From: Claveliimonas sp034178805
Lineage (GTDB): Bacteria > Bacillota > Clostridia > Lachnospirales > Lachnospiraceae
Reading direction: 5' to 3'
Length of the DNA stretch: 64,000 bases
NCBI RefSeq assembly: GCF_050314255.1
Contig: NZ_JBNPMZ010000001.1
Span: 62,001 to 126,000 of the forward strand
Position numbers and translations under genes: made by a program. Shown here piece by piece: positions 33,012 through 41,257 of the stretch (its first letter is position 1; every line of letters begins with the position of its first letter). Under the pieces are notes generated by a model. That model did no database searches and was not told the origin of the DNA. It worked only from the letters and a program-made list of their open reading frames with translations.

Positions 33012-33500
33012 ATGGAAAGAAATGAAGTATCATTCCGATATGCAGAAATAAAGGATATTCCTTTGATATTTCAATTTGTCAGAAAGCTTGCTGATTATGA
33101 ACAGATTCCGGAGGCTGTATTTGCGACGGAAGAACTTTTGGAAGAGTGGATGTTTGAAAAACAGCGGGCGGAAGTCGTATTTGCAATAGTGAATGGAAAG
33201 GAAATAGGATTTTCCTTTTTCTATCAGACGTTCCCGGCTTATTTGGGAAAAGGCGGACTTTATATTGACGATTTATTCATTGATCAGGAGTATCGTGGAA
33301 AAGGATATGGTAAAAAGTTATTGGGCCATATGGCAGAAATTGCTTTGGAACGCGGATGCGGAAGATTAGAATGGTGTTGCCTGAACTGGAATGAATCAAG
33401 TATGAATTTTTATCGTTCTTTAGGAGCTGTGCCTTTGGATGAATGCACAATCTTCCGTGCGTCAGAAAAAGTAATAAAAAAACTTGCAGAAAATAAATAG
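33012..33500 (+). CDS. GNAT-family N-acetyltransferase
   Basis: A 162-residue acetyltransferase with the GNAT fold: YIDDLFIDQEYRGKGYGKKL near residue 82 holds the acetyl-CoA pyrophosphate loop (RGKGYG), and GRLEWCCLNWNESSMNFY is the following conserved segment. It resembles diamine (spermidine/thialysine) acetyltransferases, in which WxxxxWN...FY is typical, but the substrate is inferred only by resemblance. It begins after ACGGAGGAA and is in a row with rlmH and a HAD phosphatase. Confidence 0.85.
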   Translation: MERNEVSFRYAEIKDIPLIFQFVRKLADYEQIPEAVFATEELLEEWMFEKQRAEVVFAIVNGKEIGFSFFYQTFPAYLGKGGLYIDDLFIDQEYRGKGYGKKLLGHMAEIALERGCGRLEWCCLNWNESSMNFYRSLGAVPLDECTIFRASEKVIKKLAENK

Positions 33501-33508
33501 GAGAACTT

Positions 33509-34177
33509 ATGAAGTATCAGTACATATTATTTGACCTGGATGGAACGATTACGGAATCGGCACCTGGTATTTTGAATTCTGTTCGTTACGCCTTGAATAA
33601 AATGGGATTTGCGATTAGGGATGAGGAAGAACTTCTCCAGTTTATCGGGCCTCCGCTTGTTGATTCTATGAAGAAATATTATGGCATGAATGAGGAGCAG
33701 GCTGAACAGGCAGTCGTGTTTTACAGAGAATATTTTTTGCAAAAAGGATTGTTTGAAAATTCTGTTTATGAGGGGATAGAGGAAAGTCTGAAATTACTAA
33801 GTGAGAGCGGGAAAAAACATGCAATAGCGACTTCGAAACCGGAAGAGTATTCGGTTAGAATCATAGAACACTTTGGACTTACTGATAAATTCGAGAAGAT
33901 ATGTGGTGCAACGATGGATAAATCACGTAATGAAAAGGCAGATGTAATCCGTTATACATTGGAGATGCTTGGGATTCCGGATGAGGATAAAGGGAGCGTA
34001 CTCATGGTTGGAGACCGCAGGCATGATATTATTGGAGCAAAACAAAATGGCCTGGATTCTATGGGAGTACTTTATGGCTATGGAGATCGAAATGAGCTTG
34101 AAGAGGCCGGTGCGGATTATATAGCCGAAAGTGCCATGGATGTTGCGAAAATTATTTTGAAACTTGATGAAGAATAA
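33509..34177 (+). CDS. HAD-superfamily phosphatase, phosphoglycolate phosphatase-like
   Basis: A 222-residue HAD hydrolase with all four motifs: FDLDGTITES (motif I, nucleophile D9), a Ser/Thr motif II near AIATSK, the motif III lysine and MVGDRRHDIIGAKQNG (motif IV). A helical cap lies between motifs I and II (about 15-85), so substrates are small phospho-compounds; PpaX/Gph-like activity is a reasonable guess. Eight bases separate it from the GNAT gene. Confidence 0.88.
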   Translation: MKYQYILFDLDGTITESAPGILNSVRYALNKMGFAIRDEEELLQFIGPPLVDSMKKYYGMNEEQAEQAVVFYREYFLQKGLFENSVYEGIEESLKLLSESGKKHAIATSKPEEYSVRIIEHFGLTDKFEKICGATMDKSRNEKADVIRYTLEMLGIPDEDKGSVLMVGDRRHDIIGAKQNGLDSMGVLYGYGDRNELEEAGADYIAESAMDVAKIILKLDEE

Positions 34178-34200
34178 ACCGGGAAGTCTTACCCAGTTTT
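34176..34200 (+). terminator. Weak hairpin before the TlpA-like gene
   Basis: AAAC-GGG and CCC-GTTT arms with one C/A mismatch, eight-base loop, then TTTTT. It may partly end the rlmH-GNAT-HAD transcript. Confidence 0.45.
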
Positions 34201-34216
34201 TCAAATGGAGGGTTTT

Positions 34217-34792
34217 ATGATAAAAAGATTAACTTCAATTTTTTTGACGACAGTATTATGTGTGTCTCTCTGTGCCTGCAGTGCAGAAGACGACGAAAGC
34301 ACAAAAACACAGGGAGACAGTTCTGCAAAAGCGATGTCATCTGTTTCATCGTTTCCGGATACAATGCCGGAGTTTTCGGTTACGGATCTTGACGGAAATA
34401 CGGTTACCAATGATATTTTTTCGCAGGCAGATTTAACGGTGGTGAATTTCTGGGGCACGTTCTGCGGTCCGTGTATCAGTGAGATGCCGGAACTGGGAGA
34501 ATGGTCCAAGTCCATGCCGGATAATGTACAGATTATAGGGATTATAACTGATGTTGAATCGAAGGATTCACAGGAATATGCGGATGCACAGCATTTTATA
34601 GAACAGACGGGAGCAAACTATGTACATTTGCCTGTCTCTGGTGATTTTTCTGAGCTTTTGAAGCATATTGTTGGGGTACCAACGACCATTTTTGTAGACA
34701 AAGAGGGAAATATTGTCGGTGATCCGATCATAGGGGTTAATGTAGAAGGCTATAAAGATTTTGTAGAGGAATATTTGAATGGACAGCAGTAA
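34217..34792 (+). CDS. TlpA/ResA-like thioredoxin-fold lipoprotein
   Basis: A 191-residue exported redox protein. The N-terminus is a lipoprotein signal with a lipobox ending LCAC (lipidated Cys near residue 20), then a Ser/Asp/Glu-rich linker and an AhpC/TSA-type thioredoxin domain (about 45-190). The active site is FWGTFCGPC (CGPC), and the cis-proline is in GVPTTIFVD. It should reduce or oxidise thiols outside the membrane. I place the start at ATG 34217, because GGAGGG lies ahead; an ATG at 34205 overlaps that site. It overlaps the next small gene and sits with a membrane polyferredoxin instead of the usual CcdA-type partner. Confidence 0.88.
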   Translation: MIKRLTSIFLTTVLCVSLCACSAEDDESTKTQGDSSAKAMSSVSSFPDTMPEFSVTDLDGNTVTNDIFSQADLTVVNFWGTFCGPCISEMPELGEWSKSMPDNVQIIGIITDVESKDSQEYADAQHFIEQTGANYVHLPVSGDFSELLKHIVGVPTTIFVDKEGNIVGDPIIGVNVEGYKDFVEEYLNGQQ

Positions 34793-34925
34793 GAAAAAGA
34801 TGATTCAAGGGATAATTATGGTATCGGCAATTGCAATGACTGCGTATGGTGTATACAGAGGTGAGATAGCGCTTGTCCTGAATAAAGCCATAAACATCTG
34901 TCTGGAATGTATTGGATTGGGGTAG
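34779..34925 (+). CDS. 48-residue CXXC membrane peptide (CD1871A-like)
   Basis: A short frame overlapping the end of the TlpA-like gene by 14 bases. It codes for 48 residues: a Lys-rich start (MDSSKKK), one membrane helix (about 8-25), and a C-terminal CLEC motif (ICLECIGLG). This pattern matches the small CXXC proteins named after Clostridioides difficile CD1871A that occur between TlpA-like and 4Fe-4S protein genes. The two cysteines could relay electrons or thiols between partners (inference). Overlap on the 5' side and a 4-base gap on the 3' side suggest translational coupling across all three genes. Confidence 0.8.
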   Translation: MDSSKKKMIQGIIMVSAIAMTAYGVYRGEIALVLNKAINICLECIGLG

Positions 34926-34929
34926 TGCA

Positions 34930-35826
34930 ATGAAGATCAGTCAGGAAATAAAAAGAAAAATCATTCAGATTGTGGCTTTTGGCTATTCCAATACATACCT
35001 CGGCAATTTTGTGAATGGGCAGTTATATAAAGGGAAATGGAAGCAGTTCTGTAATCCGGGTTTGAATTGTTATTCCTGTCCGGCAGCAAGACTGTCCTGC
35101 CCGATCGGATCCATGCAGGCAGTAAGTGGATCTATTAACTTTAAGATGAGTTTTTATGTGCTTGGTTTTGTGCTGGCCATTGGCGTATTATTTGGGAGAG
35201 CTATCTGCGGATTTATCTGTCCTTTTGGGCTGATTCAGGAACTCATCTATAAGATTCCATCTCCCAAGAAGAAAATATGGAAGACCCTTACATATGTAAA
35301 ATATGTACTTCTGGTTGTGTTTGTTCTCGCACTTCCGATTCTGCATACGAATAAGGTGGGAATGGGGGCACCGGCATTTTGTGAGTATATCTGCCCGGCA
35401 GGTACGTTAGAAGCAGGGCTTCCGATGCTGGCCAAACATCCGGAACTGAGGGCGATCATAGGATCATTGTTCTCGGTTAAGATGCTGATCCTGATCATTA
35501 CTCTGGTCGGATGTGTGATTGTCTGCCGGTTTTTCTGTAAGGTGATGTGCCCTCTGGGAGCAATATATGGCATATTAAATAAAATCAGTGTTTACCATAT
35601 GGAAATTAATAAGGATAGTTGTATTTCCTGCGGAAAATGCCAGGCTGTGTGCCCGATGGATGTGAATCCGGTAACAAATCCGAATTCAGCAGAGTGTATC
35701 CGATGTGGGAAATGTACGGCATGCTGTCCCAAGGAAGCGTTGTCCTTTTCATGGCGGTATGGGAGTAAGTCATCTACCACACAAAATCCTTCATCCCATA
35801 AAGCTCCCGGTATTTACGGAGAGTAA
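34930..35826 (+). CDS. NapH/YccM-like membrane polyferredoxin
   Basis: A 298-residue membrane protein with about four helices and many cysteines. The N-terminal region has C41, C47, C50 and C57 (NCYSCPAARLSCPIG), followed by repeated C-x3-CP motifs at CGFICPFG, CEYICPAG and CKVMCPLG, and two C-terminal [4Fe-4S] ferredoxin motifs (CISCGKCQAVCP and CIRCGKCTACCP). Relatives of the NapH/RdxA type move electrons across the membrane. Beside a TlpA-like lipoprotein it could supply or take electrons for extracytoplasmic thiols (inference). The last 20 or so residues run into sequence antisense to a broken AraC gene, so the C-terminus may have been rewritten by a rearrangement. Confidence 0.82.
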   Translation: MKISQEIKRKIIQIVAFGYSNTYLGNFVNGQLYKGKWKQFCNPGLNCYSCPAARLSCPIGSMQAVSGSINFKMSFYVLGFVLAIGVLFGRAICGFICPFGLIQELIYKIPSPKKKIWKTLTYVKYVLLVVFVLALPILHTNKVGMGAPAFCEYICPAGTLEAGLPMLAKHPELRAIIGSLFSVKMLILIITLVGCVIVCRFFCKVMCPLGAIYGILNKISVYHMEINKDSCISCGKCQAVCPMDVNPVTNPNSAECIRCGKCTACCPKEALSFSWRYGSKSSTTQNPSSHKAPGIYGE

Positions 35827-35977
35827 ATCCTGTTTCCTCTTTGAATTGTTTTCCGAGATGACTCTGGGATGAGTAACCCAGGTAAGTTGCTATTTCAATA
35901 TAAGAATAATGAGAATAAATCAGCAGGTTTTTTGCCAGGCTGATTTTTTCTTTTTGTATGAATTTTGTCAATGAAAT
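35774..35977 (-). pseudogene. AraC-family regulator, C-terminal remnant
   Basis: The minus strand codes for about 65 residues that match the second half of an AraC DNA-binding domain: KEKISLAKNLLIYSHYSYIE, then IATYLGYSSQSHLGKQFKEE and TGFTLRKYRELY. The first helix-turn-helix and the whole N-terminal sensing domain are missing; the frame stops being AraC-like near 35977 and meets GPH transporter sequence there. A single deletion would explain this. Its stop codon overlaps the 3' end of the polyferredoxin gene by about 50 bases. It is probably not functional. Confidence 0.8.
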
Positions 35978-35984
35978 GTGTTCA

Positions 35985-36183
35985 CTTGGATTTGGCTACG
36001 GCGGTGCAACTATGTTCGGATGTCTTCAGGATGCAATTACCTATGGAGAATGGTATAATGGATATGGTACCGGTAATCACATCGGTTATCTGTATCGTTT
36101 GTATGGCGTTCTTTGATCTGGATAAAAAATATGATCAGGTTGTAGCGGATCTGGCAGAAGGAAAACACAGAACAGATAAATAA
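35985..36183 (+). pseudogene. GPH-family sugar:cation symporter remnant (MelB/XynP-like)
   Basis: Two pieces of the end of a GPH transporter are visible. From 35988 to about 36060 one frame gives GFGYGGATMFGCLQDAITYG then EWYNGYG, the conserved late-helix motif of this family. From about 36061 to 36183 a different frame gives VPVITSVICIVCMAFFDLDK then KYDQVVADLAEG, the usual C-terminal helix and tail. The stretch between them (one or two helices) is missing and the frame is shifted, and everything before 35985 is gone. It leads directly into the glycosidase operon, so it is likely that operon's lost transporter. Confidence 0.8.
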
Positions 36184-36198
36184 AATGGAGAGTGAGTT

Positions 36199-38202
36199 AT
36201 GAATCGGGAATTGTTATTTGGGACAGCTTATTATCCGGAGTATATGCCGTATGACAGGATAGAAACGGACATGAAAATGATGAAACAGGCGGGAATGAAT
36301 GTGATCCGTATTGCGGAATCTACATGGAGCACACTGGAACCGAGAGAAAGTGAGTTTGACTTTTCCTATATTGACAGGGTTCTTGCAGTGTCAGAAAAAT
36401 ATGATATGCAGGTAATTATCGGTACTCCGACCTATGCAATTCCCTCATGGCTCGAAAGAAAAGAGCCTGATGTTATGGCGGTGACAGATAAAGGCAGAAA
36501 AAAATACGGTCATCGCCAGCTTATGAATCTGTGGAATCCTGTGTTCCGTGCTTATGCGGAGAGAGTCATTCGAAAGCTGATCGCCCACACGGCAGATCAT
36601 CCCCAGGTGATTGGTTTTCAGATTGATAATGAGACAAAGTATTACGGAAATGTGGGAGAGCAGGTTCAGGCCATGTTCCGGGAGTATCTCCGGGAAACTT
36701 TTGAAACAACAGAAGAATTAAATAAGGCGTTTTATCTTGCCTACTGGAGCAATTCGATTCATGACTGGGAAGATTTCCCGGATATGAGCGGATGCGTGAA
36801 TGGCGGGCTTGTGGCAGAATTCGAAAAATTTCGGAGAAAGCTTGTGGCAGAGTATCTGGCATGGCAGGCAGAATTGGTAGGAGAATATAAAAGAAAAGAA
36901 CAGTTTATTACCCATAATTTTGATTTCGAATGGAAAAAATTCGGGGCAGATATTGCTCAGGATGGATATTCTTACGGTGTGCAGCCGGATATCAATCACT
37001 ATGAAGCTTCGAAGTGTCTTACCATAGCCGGAACAGATATCTATCATCCGACGCAGGATGAACTGACCGGTGCGGAGATAGCCTTTGGAGGTGATTCTAT
37101 CCGCAGTCTGAAAAATGATAATTACATTGTCCTTGAATGTCAGGCCCAGGCATTTAAGTACTGGACTCCTTATCCGGGACAGCTGCGGCTTCACGCCTAC
37201 AGTCATCTTGCCAGCGGGGCGGATGGTATTATGTACTGGAACTGGCATTCCATCCATAACGGTTATGAAACGTACTGGAGAGGGCTGTTAAGCCATGATC
37301 TGTCTGTGAATCCTGCCTATGAAGAAGCATGCGTATTTGGGCAGGAGTGGAAAAAGGTTGGAAGTCGTCTGATGCATCTGAAAAAAGAAAATCAGGTTGC
37401 CCTGGTTGTGGATAATCATTCTCTCACTGCGTGCAAGTGGTTTCCAATTGACAGGGATCTGAGTTACAATGATGTGGTAAGGTGGATGTATGACAGCCTT
37501 TATGAAATGAATATCGAATGTGATATTGTAGATGTACATGCACTGGATGCATCTAAATATAAAATGATTGTAACTCCGGCACTTTACAGTGCCGATGAAG
37601 AGACAATCGGTAAGCTGGAAAGATTCGTATCAGATGGCGGTGTTCTTATAAGCTCTTTCCGGTCATTTGTGGCGGATGAGCACTTAAGCGTATATCCGGA
37701 CACGCAGCCGCACGGACTTCACCGATGCTTTGGTATGAGCTATAACCAGTTTACAGAGCCGGGAAAGGCGTTAGTGAAGGGAAAGAAAGTACAGTTTTTT
37801 GCAGAACTGCTTAAGCTGGACGGCGGGGAGAGCATAGCGGATTATGAGCATAAATACTGGGGAAGATATGCAGCTTTCACCCACAACTATTATGGAAAAG
37901 GACATGCATATTACATTGGGTGTTATACAGAAAAAGATGTAATAAAAGATGTGTATAGAACTGCTGCGGAAGAAGTGGGTATTTTGCAGGCAGAAAGCAA
38001 TTTTTCCTGGCCGGTAATCATAAGAAGCGGCATGAATCAGGAAGGGAAAAAGCTGCATTATCTGCTTCATTACAGCGAAAAAGATAGAACCGTTCTTTGT
38101 CCCTATCGTTCAGTACAGGACATTCTGACGGGTGAAATTTATCGAAAAGGTGACAGTATCACTCTGAAAGACTGGGATGTGAAAATATTGGAGGAAATAT
38201 AG
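36199..38202 (+). CDS. GH42 family beta-galactosidase
   Basis: A 667-residue cytoplasmic glycosidase without signal peptide. The TIM barrel (about 1-385) holds the acid/base E145 (QIDNETKYYG) and the nucleophile E313 (YIVLECQAQ), followed by a trimerisation domain (about 390-600) and a small C-terminal beta domain. GH42 enzymes cut beta-galactosides, and some cut alpha-L-arabinopyranosides or other plant-derived oligosaccharides. It begins 15 bases after the transporter remnant with a GGAGAG site and is directly abutted by GH30. Operon with GH30 and GH43 suggests hydrolysis of imported plant oligosaccharides rather than lactose use. Confidence 0.92.
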   Translation: MNRELLFGTAYYPEYMPYDRIETDMKMMKQAGMNVIRIAESTWSTLEPRESEFDFSYIDRVLAVSEKYDMQVIIGTPTYAIPSWLERKEPDVMAVTDKGRKKYGHRQLMNLWNPVFRAYAERVIRKLIAHTADHPQVIGFQIDNETKYYGNVGEQVQAMFREYLRETFETTEELNKAFYLAYWSNSIHDWEDFPDMSGCVNGGLVAEFEKFRRKLVAEYLAWQAELVGEYKRKEQFITHNFDFEWKKFGADIAQDGYSYGVQPDINHYEASKCLTIAGTDIYHPTQDELTGAEIAFGGDSIRSLKNDNYIVLECQAQAFKYWTPYPGQLRLHAYSHLASGADGIMYWNWHSIHNGYETYWRGLLSHDLSVNPAYEEACVFGQEWKKVGSRLMHLKKENQVALVVDNHSLTACKWFPIDRDLSYNDVVRWMYDSLYEMNIECDIVDVHALDASKYKMIVTPALYSADEETIGKLERFVSDGGVLISSFRSFVADEHLSVYPDTQPHGLHRCFGMSYNQFTEPGKALVKGKKVQFFAELLKLDGGESIADYEHKYWGRYAAFTHNYYGKGHAYYIGCYTEKDVIKDVYRTAAEEVGILQAESNFSWPVIIRSGMNQEGKKLHYLLHYSEKDRTVLCPYRSVQDILTGEIYRKGDSITLKDWDVKILEEI

Positions 38203-39543
38203 ATGAGAGCTTTTTTGTATACAACAACAGAGGCTGAAAACTTTAAGGAGAATGTCATCACATGCAAAAAAGATGACGGTACGGAAAATGAGGTCTTAAA
38301 TATTTATCCGGAAATAAAATACCAGACGTTTGAAGGATTCGGAGGGGCTCTGACCGATGCGGCCGGATATGTTTTCTCGGAATTATCCGAAAAACAGCAG
38401 AATGAAATGTTGGAAACCTATTTTCATCCGGACAGGATGGGATATACACAGGTACGCATACACATGGACAGTTGTGATTTTTCTACCCATATGTATGAGG
38501 CGGATCCTTATGAGGAGGACGAAACGCTTGAGATGTTTTCGTTTGCTGATACAGAGAAGTATATCATTCCACTTCTGGAAGCGGCAGAAAAGAAAGCCGG
38601 GAAAAAGCTGAAAATTATGTTATCAGCATGGTCTCCACCGGCATATATGAAGACAAATTGCAAGAGAAAAAAGGGTGGTTCTCTAAAGCCGGAATACCGG
38701 AGACGCTGGGCAGAATATCTGTGCAGGTATATTGAGGAATTCAAAAGCAGAGGCTATGAAGTTGTAAGAATGTCCATTCAGAATGAACCCAAAGCCGTAC
38801 AGGAATGGGATTCCTGTGTTTATACAGTGGAGGAAGAAAAAATATTTCTCCGGGATTATCTTGCACCGACGTTGAAAGAGCATGGGCTGGATGATATAGA
38901 GATTTTCATCTGGGATCATAATAAGGAACGCGTATATGAAAGAGCTTCCGGGATTATAGATGAAACGACAGACGATCTGGTGGATGGTGTGGCATTTCAC
39001 TGGTACAGCGGTGATCATTTTGAAGCACTGGATCTTGTGAGACAGATGTATCCGGATAAAAAGCTGATATTGTCTGAGAGCTGTCTGGAATTTGGTAAAT
39101 ACGACAGGAATGCAGAATTGGAAAATGCAGGACGGCTGGCGCATGATATGATTGGAAATCTGAATCATGGCATGTGTGGATTTTACGACTGGAACATTCT
39201 GCTTGACAGTGAAGGAGGACCGAATCATACGGCGAATTACTGTGAAGCTCCTTATATGTTTGATTTGAAAAGCAAAAAACTGGCAGAGAGAAAATGTCTG
39301 CAGTATTACCGGCATTTCGCCTGCTTTCTGAAACCGGGTGCGGTAAGACTTGCCTCCACAAGGTATACAGATAAAATCGATATGACGGCATGGGAAAATA
39401 AAGATGGTGGAAAGATATTTATATTATTAAACAGAAGTGGTGAAGAACAGAAATGCCATCTTCGTATTTCCGGTAAAATATTTACATTTGTTATTCCTGC
39501 AAATTCTATTGTTAGCGGCAAATTTGATGAAGATACGATTTAA
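38203..39543 (+). CDS. GH30 family glycosidase
   Basis: A 446-residue enzyme, no signal peptide. The barrel begins at FEGFGGALTDAAGYVFSEL; acid/base E195 lies in MSIQNEPKA, nucleophile E292 in LILSESCLEFG, and a short beta-sandwich ends the protein. GH30 covers beta-glucosylceramidase, beta-1,6-glucanase, beta-xylosidase and related activities; next to GH43, a beta-xylosidase or beta-glucosidase on short oligosaccharides is most plausible. The start codon directly follows the GH42 stop, so translation is likely coupled; ribosome site GGAGGAA is inside the end of GH42. Confidence 0.9.
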   Translation: MRAFLYTTTEAENFKENVITCKKDDGTENEVLNIYPEIKYQTFEGFGGALTDAAGYVFSELSEKQQNEMLETYFHPDRMGYTQVRIHMDSCDFSTHMYEADPYEEDETLEMFSFADTEKYIIPLLEAAEKKAGKKLKIMLSAWSPPAYMKTNCKRKKGGSLKPEYRRRWAEYLCRYIEEFKSRGYEVVRMSIQNEPKAVQEWDSCVYTVEEEKIFLRDYLAPTLKEHGLDDIEIFIWDHNKERVYERASGIIDETTDDLVDGVAFHWYSGDHFEALDLVRQMYPDKKLILSESCLEFGKYDRNAELENAGRLAHDMIGNLNHGMCGFYDWNILLDSEGGPNHTANYCEAPYMFDLKSKKLAERKCLQYYRHFACFLKPGAVRLASTRYTDKIDMTAWENKDGGKIFILLNRSGEEQKCHLRISGKIFTFVIPANSIVSGKFDEDTI

Positions 39544-39557
39544 AGAAGGTGATGATT

Positions 39558-41189
39558 ATGATAAAAAATCCAATACTTCCGGGCTTTAATCCGGATCCGT
39601 GTATTTGCAGAAAAGGAGAAGACTATTATCTGGCGGTGTCAACGTTTGAATGGTTTCCAGGGATACCCGTCTATCATTCAAAAGATTTAAAAAACTGGGA
39701 GCTTTATACCCATGTATTGACTGATGATGAAAAAGTGGATTTAAAAAAGCTGCCTTCTGCAAAGGGGATCTGGGCACCATGCCTTACCTATTGTGAGGCG
39801 GATGATTTATTTTATGTTGTATATGGCGTAATGAATTCCATGAATGCCAGATATTTTGATGTGGATAATTTTGTGATTACAGCGAAGGATATCAGGGGTC
39901 CATGGAGCGAACCGGTATATCTGCATTCCTCCGGTTTTGACGCTTCCATGTTCCATGATGATGATGGAAGAAAATGGGTGGTATCCCTTGAATGGGAGAC
40001 AAGAGAAGGATATGAAAAACCGGGAGCAATCTGTATGGTAGAATATTCTCCGGAGAATAAAGAAATTATCGGATATCCGAAGCGTATCTGGAGTGGAGGG
40101 ACGGACAGAGGCTGTATCGAGGCTCCTCATCTGACCAAAAGAAACGGATACTATTATATCATGTGTGCAGAAGGCGGCACCGGTTACAACCATTGTGTTA
40201 CCATGGGAAGAGCCAAAGACGTATGGGGACCATATGAGAAAGATCCGAAAAATCCGATTGTAACCTCTGTTCCCGGAGATTCTTATGAGCGTCACGATCC
40301 GGATCATTTGAAACCCAAATACTTCAATCCGGATTCCGTACTGCAGAAATCCGGCCATGGCAGTTATGTTGAGACACCGGATGGGGAAGTGTATCTGGTG
40401 CATTTAACGGCACGTCCTTTTGTACCGGAGCTTCGCTGTACACTTGGAAGGGAGACTGCCATTCAGAAAATGATGTGGACAGAGGATCACTGGCTCCGCA
40501 TGGCAGATGGAAGCAATCTGGCTAAAGAGGAGGTACCGGAAAGCAGTCTTCCGGAATGTCCGATGCCACGGATACCTAATTTTGATGATTTTGATTCAAA
40601 TGAGCTGGGAATCTGGTATTATGCTCCAAGACTGATGCCGCAGTCATTCGCGGATGTGAAGGCACGGCCCGGATATGTAAGGATCCGTGGCCAGGAATCA
40701 CGCACTTCACTGAATAAAGTAAGCATTCTTGCTAGAAAGCTTACCAGTGTACATGCGCGAATCACAACGAAAATGGAATTCCTGCCTGAGGTGCATCAGC
40801 ACAGTGCCGGGCTGATCCTGTATTATGATAATATGAATTATATCAATCTTCGGAAGTATTACAGTGAGACACTGGGACAAAGTGCACTTTCTGTCATACA
40901 GCTTGAAAATGGAGAAAAGACGGAATTTCTGAATTCAAGAATTCCGGTACCGGACTGTCCGGTTTATTTGAGACTGTATATTAACGGAAGAGAGTCCTGG
41001 TTTGAATGGAGTATTGACGGAGAACAGTATGAAAAAATAGGAAGAGTATTTGACACAACCAGGTTTTCTGATGAATACTGCAAATACGGAGAATTTACAG
41101 GAACCATGGTAGGTCTTACCTGTGCGGATCGTGTGAAACATAAACATTATGCAGATTTTGACTTTTTTGAATATGTGGATGAAAAATAA
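39558..41189 (+). CDS. GH43 family beta-xylosidase / alpha-L-arabinofuranosidase
   Basis: A 543-residue intracellular enzyme. The five-blade propeller (about 1-320) has the three acidic residues of GH43: base D13 (PGFNPDPCI), pKa-setting D128 (SGFDASMFHDDDG) and acid E188 (GCIEAPHL). The C-terminal half (about 340-540) is a concanavalin-like beta-sandwich usual in beta-xylosidase subfamilies, where it shapes the -1 pocket. It should release xylose or arabinose from short oligosaccharides. I choose ATG 39558; GAAGGTGAT just ahead is the ribosome site and overlaps an earlier in-frame GTG at 39549. Confidence 0.92.
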   Translation: MIKNPILPGFNPDPCICRKGEDYYLAVSTFEWFPGIPVYHSKDLKNWELYTHVLTDDEKVDLKKLPSAKGIWAPCLTYCEADDLFYVVYGVMNSMNARYFDVDNFVITAKDIRGPWSEPVYLHSSGFDASMFHDDDGRKWVVSLEWETREGYEKPGAICMVEYSPENKEIIGYPKRIWSGGTDRGCIEAPHLTKRNGYYYIMCAEGGTGYNHCVTMGRAKDVWGPYEKDPKNPIVTSVPGDSYERHDPDHLKPKYFNPDSVLQKSGHGSYVETPDGEVYLVHLTARPFVPELRCTLGRETAIQKMMWTEDHWLRMADGSNLAKEEVPESSLPECPMPRIPNFDDFDSNELGIWYYAPRLMPQSFADVKARPGYVRIRGQESRTSLNKVSILARKLTSVHARITTKMEFLPEVHQHSAGLILYYDNMNYINLRKYYSETLGQSALSVIQLENGEKTEFLNSRIPVPDCPVYLRLYINGRESWFEWSIDGEQYEKIGRVFDTTRFSDEYCKYGEFTGTMVGLTCADRVKHKHYADFDFFEYVDEK

Positions 41190-41257
41190 ATTCAGTCACA
41201 ACTCTTGACATATGTATCCTGCTCAGGGAAGAAGCCAGCAGGCGTGTCGGAGAATCT

